This document shows, piece by piece, positions 11,206 through 20,823 of a DNA stretch of 64,000 nucleotides. How positions within the stretch are numbered: the stretch's first letter is position 1; every line of letters begins with the position of its first letter. Under the pieces are notes generated by a model that saw only the letters and a list, made by a program, of their open reading frames with translations, ran no database searches and had not been told where the DNA came from. The position numbers and the translations under genes were made by a program. The DNA lies in the NCBI RefSeq assembly GCF_016808335.1, contig NC_053141.1, positions 24,170,261 through 24,234,260 on the forward strand, read 5' to 3'. The stretch is from Panicum virgatum (lineage: Eukaryota; Streptophyta; Magnoliopsida; Poales; Poaceae).

Positions 11206-11761
11206 CTGATTTGAACAAAAGATTTCACGAGTAAGGATATTGCAGGAACAAATTCAGATGGATATGATAACTCTTTGCGGAAAAAGACTCAGCCATGATA
11301 AAGTAGACAGGATAGAGTTGACTGTTTTACCCCCAACGATCTAAGTCATTTTATTAATTAGTTAACTTTAACATCAGAGTGATTTTCTTTAAACAAATTT
11401 AAACTACTAAGCTATGCAATCATTCAAAAATCCAAGTCAAACATGTAGCATAATAACAAGCAGACAATTTTTCACGACTTAGCCGAGTTTAGCAAAAGAC
11501 TCGACTAACACAACGCGTCGCAGAACGTGCTATCGTTTTATTATTAAAGGGTCGCCTAGCTAACTCATGGTGGTCAGATGACTGATTCAGGCCAAAATCT
11601 ACGAAATCTATTCTTCAGAGAGAGAAATCAAGGCAAGACGGGTAAAAAGTAATAGAAGTCAAGGGGTATAATAGTAAAATAGTTTCAGCAGTCAAGGATT
11701 GGTGAGAAGAAGTCCTAAAACTCGACCAGTTCTATCTAGGCTTCGTCCTACAGTCGATATG
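11206..11761 (-). other. E2 untranslated leader
   Basis: About 560 nt between PBS and gag ATG, AT-rich, with no conserved ORF. It is homologous to the leaders of E1, NA1 and T3. Confidence 0.8.
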
Positions 11762-11773
11762 GCTCTGATACCA
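11762..11773 (-). promoter_or_regulatory. E2 primer binding site, tRNA-iMet type
   Basis: The minus strand reads TGGTATCAGAGC, three bases inside the 5' LTR end at 11777. Confidence 0.95.
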
Positions 11774-12034
11774 CTCTGTAACACCCGGTTTATAAAAGAA
11801 CATAAACCGAGCAATCATATACGTGCCAAGATCAAGTCACACGTATATACAACAGAATGAACAGTAAATCATAGCACATATCACGTAAAAAGATATAATA
11901 AAGCGAATACGAATGTTATTTATTACAATAATGACAAAAATGTCTGATACAGCGGAAGCGAAGTACAAAATACGATAAAGCTCTCCGAAGCTGAAGCAGG
12001 GCGCCACAGGGACGTCGACTGGGAGACGAAGCAC

Positions 12035-12090
12035 CTAGAAGTCCTCGTAGTCCTGGTAGCGCTGGACGAACTCCCTCGTGTCGGCAGGAA
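12035..12090 (-). other. Coding-like segment B in the E2 5' LTR (56 nt, ends in TAG)
   Basis: On the minus strand, a pyrimidine-rich stretch ending TGCTGCTCAG at 12091 is followed by two bases, 17 sense codons (PADTREFVQRYQDYEDF) and TAG at 12035-12037. The same length, frame and stop are present in eight LTRs of the window. It would join segment A (13140-13229) in phase. No function is known to me. Confidence 0.55.
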
Positions 12091-13139
12091 CTGAGCAGCA
12101 GTAGCGTAGCCAAGAGGAAAAAGTAGAGAAGAGGCAAGGGTGAGTACACAACTTGTACTCAACAAGTATAACACAAACTATGAGGCTCTAGGCTGGCTGA
12201 CTCAACTGCATTAGCTTTTAAGTGTTGGCAAATTTTATTTAAGCTATTTACTACTAGTTGATGAATTACCATTAACCCAGTTACATAGTAATTAATCAAG
12301 TTTAATCATACTACTACTGAGAACCAAACCAAGACCAAGCCACCAAGGTAAACCCCGAGAAGCACCTCCCTCGCCGGAAGGAGATAACTTCACTAATCAA
12401 AAGGAGGATCTGGGCCGCTCATAACCGTGAGCACGGCTAGTATACCAGTTTTACACTCTGCAGAGGTTGCACATCTTTACCCACAAGTCGTGAGCTACGC
12501 CAGTTGTTCATCACACTTCCTTAGGTGAGATGGCCAGCGACTCACTACGAGGCCTTTAAAAAGAATCTCGTTGGTAAGGCGTAACCGCGAGAGATAGGTC
12601 GGCGACGATGGGGCCCACCTCCGGGGGTACAAGCACAGGAGCGCAATCCAAGCACAGACCAAGCCGGAGGAGCAGGGACCATTGAAGCTTACTACTCTTG
12701 CCCCGCAGGTAAGTTACTCCAAACCAAAAAGATCTAGTTATTACGCCAAGTCTATCCCATTCTAGCCTTGTGGTAGCGCTGTTGTCCCAGGTTGTCGCTC
12801 TATGAACCGGTCCTTATGGAGAGTGGCCAACCAGGCAGTAAGCACCGTGCTGGCCCCCTAAACCATGTTTCTAAAAAAAACATCTTTTAACGAGAAGTGA
12901 GCCACTCAAGCCACACAGAGTGCCACTCTCAGAATTAAGTTCAAGTAAAACATTAATCAATTTAATTAAAAAGGACCAGAGTGTGTTATAGCGCAGCAAC
13001 CTAGCACAACTAACCAAAATGCAACCCAAAGGTATATATAAAGGATATAAACTGGCTAGGAAATCCTTAAAGGCATACAGTATTAAAATGCAGTATGAAA
13101 TTGTAATTAAAAGTGATAGGTTGTTCATGTTATACTTGC

Positions 13140-13229
13140 CTTCCTCGTACTGCTCTGGCTGCTGCTCAAAGTGCTCGGAAGAAGGCTGCTCCTGGTACTG
13201 GTACTGAGGCTCCTCAGATGGATCAACGT
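13140..13229 (-). other. Coding-like segment A in the E2 5' LTR (90 nt)
   Basis: On the minus strand, after GTGAGTAG, there are 90 nt encoding an acidic, Gln/Tyr-rich stretch (VDPSEEPQYQYQEQPSS and so on), followed by AAG|GCAAGT, the consensus of the rare GC-AG introns. In NA1's 3' LTR the same site reads GGTAAGT. All eight LTR copies have exactly 90 nt here, with no indel. A candidate upstream exon ends at 13959 (CACG|GTGAGC). No ATG leads into this frame, so translation is unproven. Confidence 0.55.
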
Positions 13230-15086
13230 CTACTCACGAACACATGGCCAAAACAATGCACAAAATAAGCATACAGGCAAACATTAACAAAAACTAAGAA
13301 ACAGTACATCAATACATGAAAACAGCGCACAAAACTATTCTAGAACTATTCTACGCGTTACAACGATCGCGTGGATATAAAGAACGCTAAAAACGGAGCT
13401 AAAACGCATTTTCTGGGCTAAAAACAAGTTCTAGGGGCTTAAGTGCTAAAAACCGGACCTAAATCTAATTGTTTTTGAACTACCAGGGACGGCGGGTTTA
13501 TTAAAGAAAACTCCAGGGGCTCTTATGCAAAAGAGCCCGGCTGAAGCGGTAAGTTCGCATATGGACCGCCGGATCTAGATCCAACGATCCGGACCTATCC
13601 CGATCTGGATCTAATCTCACGCGTCAAAATCGGATCGGGCGGTTCGGGCAAAGGGGCGCTGGGCGGCGGCGCTCAGCCGCCGGAGCAGAGCTCCGCGGCG
13701 GCGAGCTCGCCGGAGCTGGCCGATCTGGCGCTCCAGTGGGCCATTTGGGCTGCGGTCTGGTGCAAAAGGATGAGCGTGACACGCGTAAGTCACTGGAACA
13801 CGAAGGGGGGCGGTGCTGTGCTCTGGCGGGGCTTGCCACGGCGAGGAGCGGGGCTGCGCGGCGGCGCAAGAGCGGGCCTGCGGCGGACGGACTCCTAGGG
13901 CGCGCTAAGGGCGGAAAAATCCTGCGCAAAGGGAGCAGGGGGACCGGGTGGTGCTCACCGTGGGCCTGGAGCGGGCGAGGGAGCGGCGTAGTGTGGCCGG
14001 CGACGGGGACCGGCGGTGGAGGCGGGCGGCGTTCGTTGGCGTGGCCGATGCGGCGGTGTCCCGGCCCTCCGGACTCCACGGGGATCCTCGGGGTCGCTCT
14101 GCGAAGCCGGTGAGGGGTCAGAGAGGTCCAGAAGTCACCGGAGATGATGAATTGGGGCGGCGCAGGGGATCACCGGATCGGAGGTCGCGGCGGCGCTCGC
14201 TCCGAGCAGAGGCAAGGTGGCGGCTAGGGTGGTGCGGCGCGCTGGTGGATGGAGGGATCAGGGGGGGGGGCGCGGACGGCGCTCAAATAGAGCCAGGAGC
14301 GATCCTCGGCAGGCGTGATTAACGGGGCCGCCGCGGAGATTTCGGCCGGGCCGGTGAGGCGCAAGGAAGGCGGACGAGCGTTGCCCGCCGTGATCCGGAC
14401 TCCAGGCGCGCTTCTAGAAGGTCGGGCGGGCGTGGGGCTAGGCTGGTTGGTGGGCCCTGCGGAGATGGGGGGGGTCCACGGTACAGAGGAGCGAGGGGCG
14501 GTTGAAGCAGAGGAATCTTCGGCGCGGGGAGGAAGGAGAAGCTGACGAGGTGGGGTCGCTTGTCAGCGGCGGGGCGAGCGCGGCCCGAGCGGGGTGCCGC
14601 TGGCGGGTGGGACCGGCAGGGACGCGGCGAGCCGGCGTGGGAGGGGCCGCGCGGGGAGCGGGCAGAAGCAGGCCGCGGTGTGGGCCGTTCGGAGCCGGGC
14701 CGAGCGTGGGGTGGAGCCGGGCTGCGAGTTTGGGCCGGCGTGAGGCTGGGCCAAGGGAGAGAGGGGGGGCCGGGTTTGGTTTTGGGCCAGACTGGGTTGA
14801 GGGTTTGGGTTTCCTATGGGTTTTTCCTTTTCTATTTTCTCTTTCTATTTCTTTTCTATTTCAAACAAAGTTTGAATTCAAATTTGAATTTGAATTCAAA
14901 CCACACTCAAATAAAAGTATGCACCAGCATGAATGCAACAAAAAAATTTAAACCTATGATAAATTTTAATTAATTAAGGAACAAAAAATTAGATTAAATG
15001 CCAACTAAACAAAATAAACCTTAGAAAATTAAATAAAGCCAATTAATTTATTAATAAATACTGAAATTTAAAATTAGGGTGTTACA

Positions 15087-15091
15087 ACAGC
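15087..15091. repeat. E2 target-site duplication, right (ACAGC)
   Basis: Matches 3283-3287 exactly. Confidence 0.96.
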
Positions 15092-17544
15092 GGAAGCGAA
15101 GTACAAATATGATAAAGACTCTCCGAAGATGAAGCAGGGCGCCACAGGGTCGTCGACTGGGAGACGAACGCCTAGAAGTCCTCGTAGTCCTGGTAGCGCT
15201 GGACGAACCCCCTCGTGTCGGCAGGAACTAAGATGAAGTAGCGTATCCAAGAGGAAAAAGTAGAGAAGAGGCAAGAGTGAGTACACAACTTGTACTCAAC
15301 AAGTATAACACAAACTATGAGGCTCTAGGCTGGCTGACTGACTGCATTAGCTTTGAAGTCTTGGCAAAATTTTATTAAAGCTATTACTACGAGTTGATGA
15401 ATTACCATTAACCCAGTTACATAGTAATTAATCAAGATTAAACATGTTACTACTGAGAACCAAATCGAAACCAAGCCACCAAGGTAACCCCGAGAGGCAC
15501 CTCCCTCGTCGGAAGGAGACAACCCCACTAATCAAAAGGAGGATCTGGGCTGCTCATAACCGTGAGCACGGCTAGTATACTAGTTTTACACTCTGCAGAG
15601 GTTGCACATCTTTACCCACAAGTCGTGAGCTACGCCAGAGGTTCATCACACTTCCTTAGGTGAGATGACTAGCGACTCACTACGAGGCCGTTACAAAGAA
15701 TCTCGTTGGTAGGGCGTAATCGCGAGAGTTAGGTTAGCGACGATGGGGCCCACCTCCAGGGGTACAAGCACAGGAGCGCAATCCAAGCACAGACCAAGCC
15801 GGAGGAGCAGGGACCATTGAAGCTTACTACTCTTGCCCCAAGGGTAAGTTACTCCAAACCAAAAAGACCTAATTAGTAAGCCAAGTCTATCCCATTCTAG
15901 CCTTGTGGTAGCACTGTTGTCCCAGGTTGTCGCTCTATGAACCGGTCCTTATGGAGAGTGGCCAACCAAGCACTAAGCACCGTGCTGGCCCCCTAAACCA
16001 TGTTTCTACAAAAACATCTTTTAACGAGACGTGAGCCACTCATCCACACAGAGGGCCACTCTCAGAATTAAGTTCAAGTAAACCATTAATCAAATTAATT
16101 AAAAAGGACCAGAGTGTGTTATAGCACAGCAACCTAGCACAACTAACTAAAATGCAACCCAAAGGTATATATATAGGATATAAAGTGGCTAGAACAGTCC
16201 TTATAGGCATACAGTTTTAAATGCAGTATGAAAGATGTATTTAAAGATGATAGGTTGTTCATGTTACACTTGCCTTCCTCGTACTGCTCTGGCTGCTGCT
16301 CAAACTGCTCCGAAGATGGCTGCTCCGGGTACTGGTACTGGGGCTCCTCAAATGGATCAACGTCTACTCACGAACACATGGCCAAAACAATGCACAATAA
16401 TAAGCATACAAGCAAACACTAGCAAAAACTAAGAAATAGTACATCAATACATAAAAACAGCACACTAAACTAGTCTAAAACTATTCTACGCATTACAACG
16501 ATCGCGTGGATATAAAGAACGCTTAAAACGGAGCTAAAACGCATAAACTAGGCCTAAAACAAGGTTCAGGGGCTTATTTGTAATAAAAATAGGGTTCTAG
16601 GGACTTTTCTGCTAAAACCAAGGGATGAAAACGCAATTAAACGTTAACTCCAGGGTCTAACTCGCAAAATCAGCAGCAAAGGACGGCGGGTTCTATTTCC
16701 AGAAAGGCCAGGGGGTTAAGTGCTAAAAACAGGGCCTCTGCGTAAATATTTTTACACTAAATAGGACTGCGGGTTGAATCAGTAAAAGGCCGAGGGCTCT
16801 TTAGCAAAAATCCAAGGCCGAACCGGTAAGTTTGGATCTCGGCCGTTGGATTAGGATCTGGCGGCTCAGATCTAAAGGATCCTAGATCTAATCCTGGACA
16901 CACATTTCAGATCGGACGGTCCTAGGTGATTGGGGGCTCACCGGCGGCGCTGGGTCGCCGGAGTGCCTCTGCTCCGCGGCGGCGCGTGACCGGAGAAGGC
17001 CAAGGCAGCGCTCTAGGGCTCGGTTTCGGCCGTGGTTTGGCCGGGGAGCACCGCTCCGGCATGGGTAGTGCACTAGGGTGCCTAGGGAGGCGCTGCAGGG
17101 CTGGGGGCATGGCCCTCGATGGCGAGGCGGCTCTAGGCGCCGGGAACTCGCCGGAGTAGGCGGTTCGATGGCTCCAGGGGGCAATGGCTACCAAAAATTA
17201 GCGCGTAAAGAAAGGGCGGACCGGGATGTGGCTCACCGAGGGCTTGGATCGAAGGGGAGGCCGTGCAGCGGGGTTGTCGTCGTAGGCCAGCGGCGGCGCA
17301 CGGCGGAGCTCGAAGAAGGGGCCGCTGCTGAGCGTCTCTGGCCCTCAGATCCCCTTGGTTAGACTCCTGGAGGTGCTGCGGAGAGGCTACGAGGTCAGGG
17401 GGAGCTTCAGCAGTCGCCGGCGGCGAGAAATCGGGCGGCGGAGGTTACCTGCAGCGGCGCAGAGATTCCCTTGCTTGGTGGAGCAGAGCGAGGGCGGCGG
17501 CTAGGGTTGTGGTTGGATGGGGGTGCAGGGGGGGCGTGGGGGTT

Positions 17545-17557
17545 CCTATTTATAGGG
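17545..17557 (-). promoter_or_regulatory. TATA box of the E1 LTR promoter
   Basis: The minus strand reads CCCTATAAATAGG about 700 nt into the LTR, followed by a leader with AACCCTAGCCGCC. The same string is at 31827-31839 in the solo LTR. Transcription would start about 30 nt further. Confidence 0.75.
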
Positions 17558-18257
17558 CGGCGGTCCAACATAGGCGTGCGTGCCCGGGCGGGGAATCACG
17601 GCGAGATTCCCGGCCGGGAGTTGCGCTGCGCGGGGAAGACGGAACTGCCACGCGGGGCCCATGGGTCAGTGGTAGGGAGCGCGTGCGGGCGGGGCGTGAG
17701 AGGGGGTCTAACGAGCGGCTCCGCCCGGTCAGTGGGGGCGCGGGCGAGCGCGGTGCGGGCGAGCGCGCCGACAGGTGGGCCAGGGGTGTCGGTGGGAGCG
17801 GGCACGAGCGCGTGGGAGAAGCAGGGCGCTGGGCTGCTGCGCGGGGAGAGGGTGAGTGCGGGTTGGGCTGCTTGCGAGCGGGGTTTTGGGCCGGGGAAAT
17901 GGCTCTGCTGGGCCAAGCGCGCGGAGGGGAAGGGGAAGGCTGGCCGGGCCGTAGCTGGGTCCTTTGGGCCGGGTTTTGGGTTTTGGCTGGTTTTCCTTTT
18001 CTAAATCTTCTTTTCTTCTATTTCTAATTCAAATAAAGTTTGAATTCAAATACAATTTGAATTCAAACCACACTCAAATAATTAAAACCATGCACCAGCA
18101 TGAATGCAACAACAAATTTTTAAACTTAGACAAATTTTAATTACTTGTGAAACCAAAAATTAGATTAAATGCCAGACTAAGCAAAATAAATCCTAGAAAA
18201 TTAAATAAACCAATTAAATTTATTATTAAATGCTGGAATTTAAATTAGGGTGTTACA

Positions 18258-18781
18258 CTCCCCGACTTGTTCAGCACACTCGGGGGCTGCGCATCAGTCA
18301 GCCCAACTTGCCTATCACACCTGAGGGCTGGGCTTGGCCAGCTCGATCCGTCCAAGTCTACTCAGCATAGACACCCCCCAACGTAACCAGCTGTTGCGAG
18401 CACAACCCTGCTAGTCCTGGAACCACCCTGCGTCACCTCTTACTATCTGTGCGCTTGATGACCAGTTCTCAACCCGACAAGTAAAGGCACATCGCAAGGT
18501 CGTCTTTCTTAACTACTCGGCCAACTCGGCAGCCTCTCAGATTACGGAATAAACCACAAACACATGCAAATTTATTTACATACAAAATAAATATTGTCTT
18601 TGGCCACCCGCTGACCATTTTCCTAGCTTCTACAGTTACAGGTTAAGGTCAGCCGCCACGCGCTCTGCGATCGGCCTGGCACTGGTGAGGTAGTCGGACC
18701 AGGCAAGGTCTGAGGTGTCCAGCGCAACACCGTCACCCACCGGCTCCAAGTCGGCCTCCGGGAAGTGGGACTTCACAAGTC
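18258..18781 (-). other. Y: 3' flank of the antisense gene
   Basis: About 520 nt of Y with no ORF. Around 18560-18580 the minus strand has AATAAA-type signals in an AT-rich patch, where polyadenylation of the antisense gene could occur. The string ACTCGGGGGCTG near 18281 recurs at the 3' end of Y (43268 and 52213). Confidence 0.5.
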
Positions 18782-19451
18782 CTAGGGTGTACTAGGCTGC
18801 GTCCTTGGCAACCCTCCGGGCGAAACCTTCCAGCCGCCTGCGCGCCGCTTCCAGCTGCGCCTCCAGGTCTTCCGTCGCGGCCGTGCCTCCAGGTCCTCCA
18901 TCGCGGCTGCGCCCTCCAACTCGAAGGCGGTGAGGATGGCGTTCACCTTGCCGATGAACCGCTCCAAGCCAGCAAGCGCCTCGGCCAGCCGAGCCTCCGA
19001 ACCTGTTAACCAAACCATACTTCAATTTCATTTGAGTCCAATCGAAAGGAAAATAGGGTGGTTTCCGAACCATACCTTCGCGTGCTTGGCACTCCAGGCG
19101 GAGCTTGCCCTCGTTGGCACCCTCCCTCGCCTCCACGGCTTCCCGACCTACCTGCAGGTTGGCATTGGCCTTCTCGCAGGCCACCAGGTCATGCCTCAGG
19201 GCATGAACATCCTTCTCCAATCCTACGAGGGTACCCATTTCGAACGCAAAGGAGTCGGTGTAAAATGCAGCGTGTTCCTTACCGCGCTTCTCCTTCACGA
19301 GCTCTTTCTCGGTCTCCGCCCACTGCTTCTCCAGAAGGCGGTTCTGCGCCTCCAGCTCGGCCAGCCAGGACTCTAGCTACTCGAGTCGACCGTCCATAGC
19401 TGGCATCCCACGCAGCCTCTTAGTGGCCCGCTGTCTCAGGCCGGCCAAGGA
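18782..19451 (-). pseudogene. Y antisense gene, C-terminal exons (coiled coil)
   Basis: These are the last two exons of a gene on the strand opposite to Y's pol, continuing from 40539. Exon 19451-19076 encodes a Lys/Glu/Leu-rich coiled coil; exon 19002 to about 18782 continues it (SEARLAEALAGLERF). Between them is a 73-nt intron (19075-19003) with GTATGG donor and TTAACAG acceptor and compatible phase. A TAG breaks the frame near 19377. Proteins with an N-terminal gypsy-type domain and a long C-terminal coiled coil are known as the extra antisense ORF of Tat-lineage elements; their function is not established. Confidence 0.7.
19003..19075 (-). other. Intron in the Y antisense gene (73 nt)
   Basis: The donor is GAAG|GTATGG (19075) and the acceptor TTAACAG|GT (19003). 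AT-rich inside, GC-rich outside. Splicing joins Arg-Glu to Gly-Ser-Glu in one frame. Confidence 0.75.
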
Positions 19452-19468
19452 CTAACAAGAAAAATGCA

Positions 19469-19473
19469 GTCTG
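19469..19473. repeat. X target-site duplication, left (GTCTG)
   Basis: Precedes the X LTR start; the right copy at 40480-40484 is GTCAG, one mismatch, fitting an old insertion. Confidence 0.7.
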
Positions 19474-20693
19474 TGTTGACGGCTATTAAGTCCTAAAATC
19501 AGCCGTCAACTCCTACAGCTTTTCATAACATTTCATCAGCAAACTTAGTTGTAGGGCTTATATCTAATCAAGTTCCACAAGTTTTGGTGAATCATGGTCT
19601 GCAGGCACCCACAATCGAAATGCAAGGGAAAAGACAAGTGAATGCAGAAGAAATGCACAGATGATCTAGTCCTGCATTACACTTACAAAAAGGGCCCACA
19701 AACCATAGGAAATGGGCTTGCCAAGCAAGATGCAACCAAGGGATAAGGTTGGGGCCCACCTGCCAGCTAGCCAGAGGAAGGAGGGCCTGGGGGAGTGCTG
19801 TCTGGGGCCGGCCAACCCCTAGGGTCGCCCAAACAAAGACGGGCACCCGTCCAGGTGTGTCTTGGGGAGGAGTAGCGCCTACTCAACATTGATTCTTTCC
19901 ATAAATGCATAAGACGGGAACCGACCTCCTCAGGCTATAAAAGGGGACCTCCCTCACCCCTCATTTCACACACCATCCAAGGGAGTAGAGTAGTGCCACA
20001 TTGCAAAGGCGACGCGCTAGTTCTCTATTGCTTAGAATAAAGGAGGAGAGTGAGGAGTAGTTCGGGGAAGAGCCGGGCCTGTCGGTGTTCCTCTCCAAGC
20101 TTGTACCTCTACAGATACTAGCTTCCTTTGGAGTAAAGTAAGTAAGTATTTGTGATTCTCTGTTCTTGCATAGTACTAATCTTTGAGTTTGATCAGTTCT
20201 CTTACTCGCGGGTTCGTCGCTCTATTTTATACAGAGTGTCGTAGTTTGCTACGAGGTACCAAACGTAGTTAGACTACGGTAGTAATCAGTAGCATAGACG
20301 TGGTGTCTAGGCTAAGGGTCACCTTTGTTTGCCTTATATCCCACGGTCTGTGAGGAAGTCCACAGGTGGTGACAGCCCTGTTGGTCCTTAGTAGCCCTCC
20401 ATGTTCGGATATAACGTAGAGCCGTTGGCCGGAGTCTCCTGATCATTTCAGGGGTAAGCCGGTGCCCGAAGCGAGTATCTAGCCCAAGAGATCGACCTTA
20501 ACTCATCCTTAGTGCTACCTCAGGAATCCTCTCTATCCCCGCCACTTATCTTGGTGTGTCCTTGGATCGACTTAGTAAGAAGTTAGTGCACACACGTTCC
20601 CTGTGGATATGATACCCTTGAATACTCACGGGTGAAAGCTATCACAGTATTCGTACGCTTGCGGATTTATTCGCATCGTTAAAATACCCAACA
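19474..20693 (+). repeat. X 5' LTR
   Basis: It runs TGTTGACGGC ... ACCCAACA. A perfect 10-bp inverted repeat (19475-19484 and 19501-19510) forms a hairpin at its start. The last 150 bp match 40331-40479. Confidence 0.85.
19935..19944 (+). promoter_or_regulatory. TATA box of the X LTR
   Basis: CTATAAAAGG about 460 bp into the LTR, followed by a typical plant leader composition. Confidence 0.8.
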
Positions 20694-20700
20694 AGCTTTC

Positions 20701-20718
20701 TGGCGCTGTTGCCGGGGA
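20701..20718 (+). promoter_or_regulatory. X primer binding site, tRNA-Asp type
   Basis: TGGCGCTGTTGCCGGGGA, seven bases after the LTR, matches the complement of plant tRNA-Asp with one mismatch. Confidence 0.85.
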
Positions 20719-20823
20719 GCGGTTGCTATTCTGACTTCGAACCTAGTTGGTCATCGTATATTTTCAAAAGCAAAAAAAAATCTATTTTCTTTTTCTTTTC
20801 TTCTACCTTTACCCCCGCTACCC

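Larger units (their letters stand above)
3288..15086 (-). mobile_element. E2: intact, young Ty3/Gypsy retrotransposon, chromovirus (Tekay/Del-like)
   Basis: This 11.8-kb element has two LTRs (3288-6602 and 11777-15086), a PBS, a PPT, gag split by a short intron, and a pol with all expected domains, flanked by a perfect ACAGC TSD. By eye the LTRs differ by about three substitutions plus length changes in two poly-G runs, pointing to a very recent insertion. Domain order protease-RT-RNase H-integrase marks Ty3/Gypsy, and the chromodomain-like tail after integrase suggests the Tekay/Del group (family-level inference). It is the only element in the window that could be autonomous. Confidence 0.95.
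11777..15086 (-). repeat. E2 5' LTR (3310 bp)
   Basis: This is the promoter-bearing LTR of E2. It runs from TGTAACACCC (11777) to TGTTACA (15086). It carries the U3 motif at 14920-14937, a long ATG-poor GC-rich transcribed part, candidate splice sites and two coding-like segments. The position where other family LTRs have a TATA box has only a weak TATA-like string here. Confidence 0.95.
808..18257 (-). mobile_element. E1: degenerate Ty3/Gypsy chromovirus-like retrotransposon, interrupted by E2
   Basis: On the minus strand this element reads LTR (18257 to 15092, then 3287 to 3110), PBS, gag with an intron, and protease up to 808, where E0 begins. RT, RNase H, integrase and the 3' LTR are not in the window. 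E2 (3288-15086) sits inside the 5' LTR. The coding part is close in sequence to E2 but has a nonsense codon in gag. E1 sits in the Tat-type element Y, which resumes at 18258; its second TSD copy lies left of the window. Confidence 0.85.
15087..18257 (-). repeat. E1 5' LTR, main piece
   Basis: It continues the LTR split at 3287 and ends TGTTACA at 18257. Without E2 and one TSD copy the LTR is about 3344 bp. It is clearly related to but distinct from E2's LTR. Coding-like segments are at 16274-16363 and 15172-15227, a candidate leader donor near 17233, and the U3 motif at 18091-18108. Confidence 0.93.
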
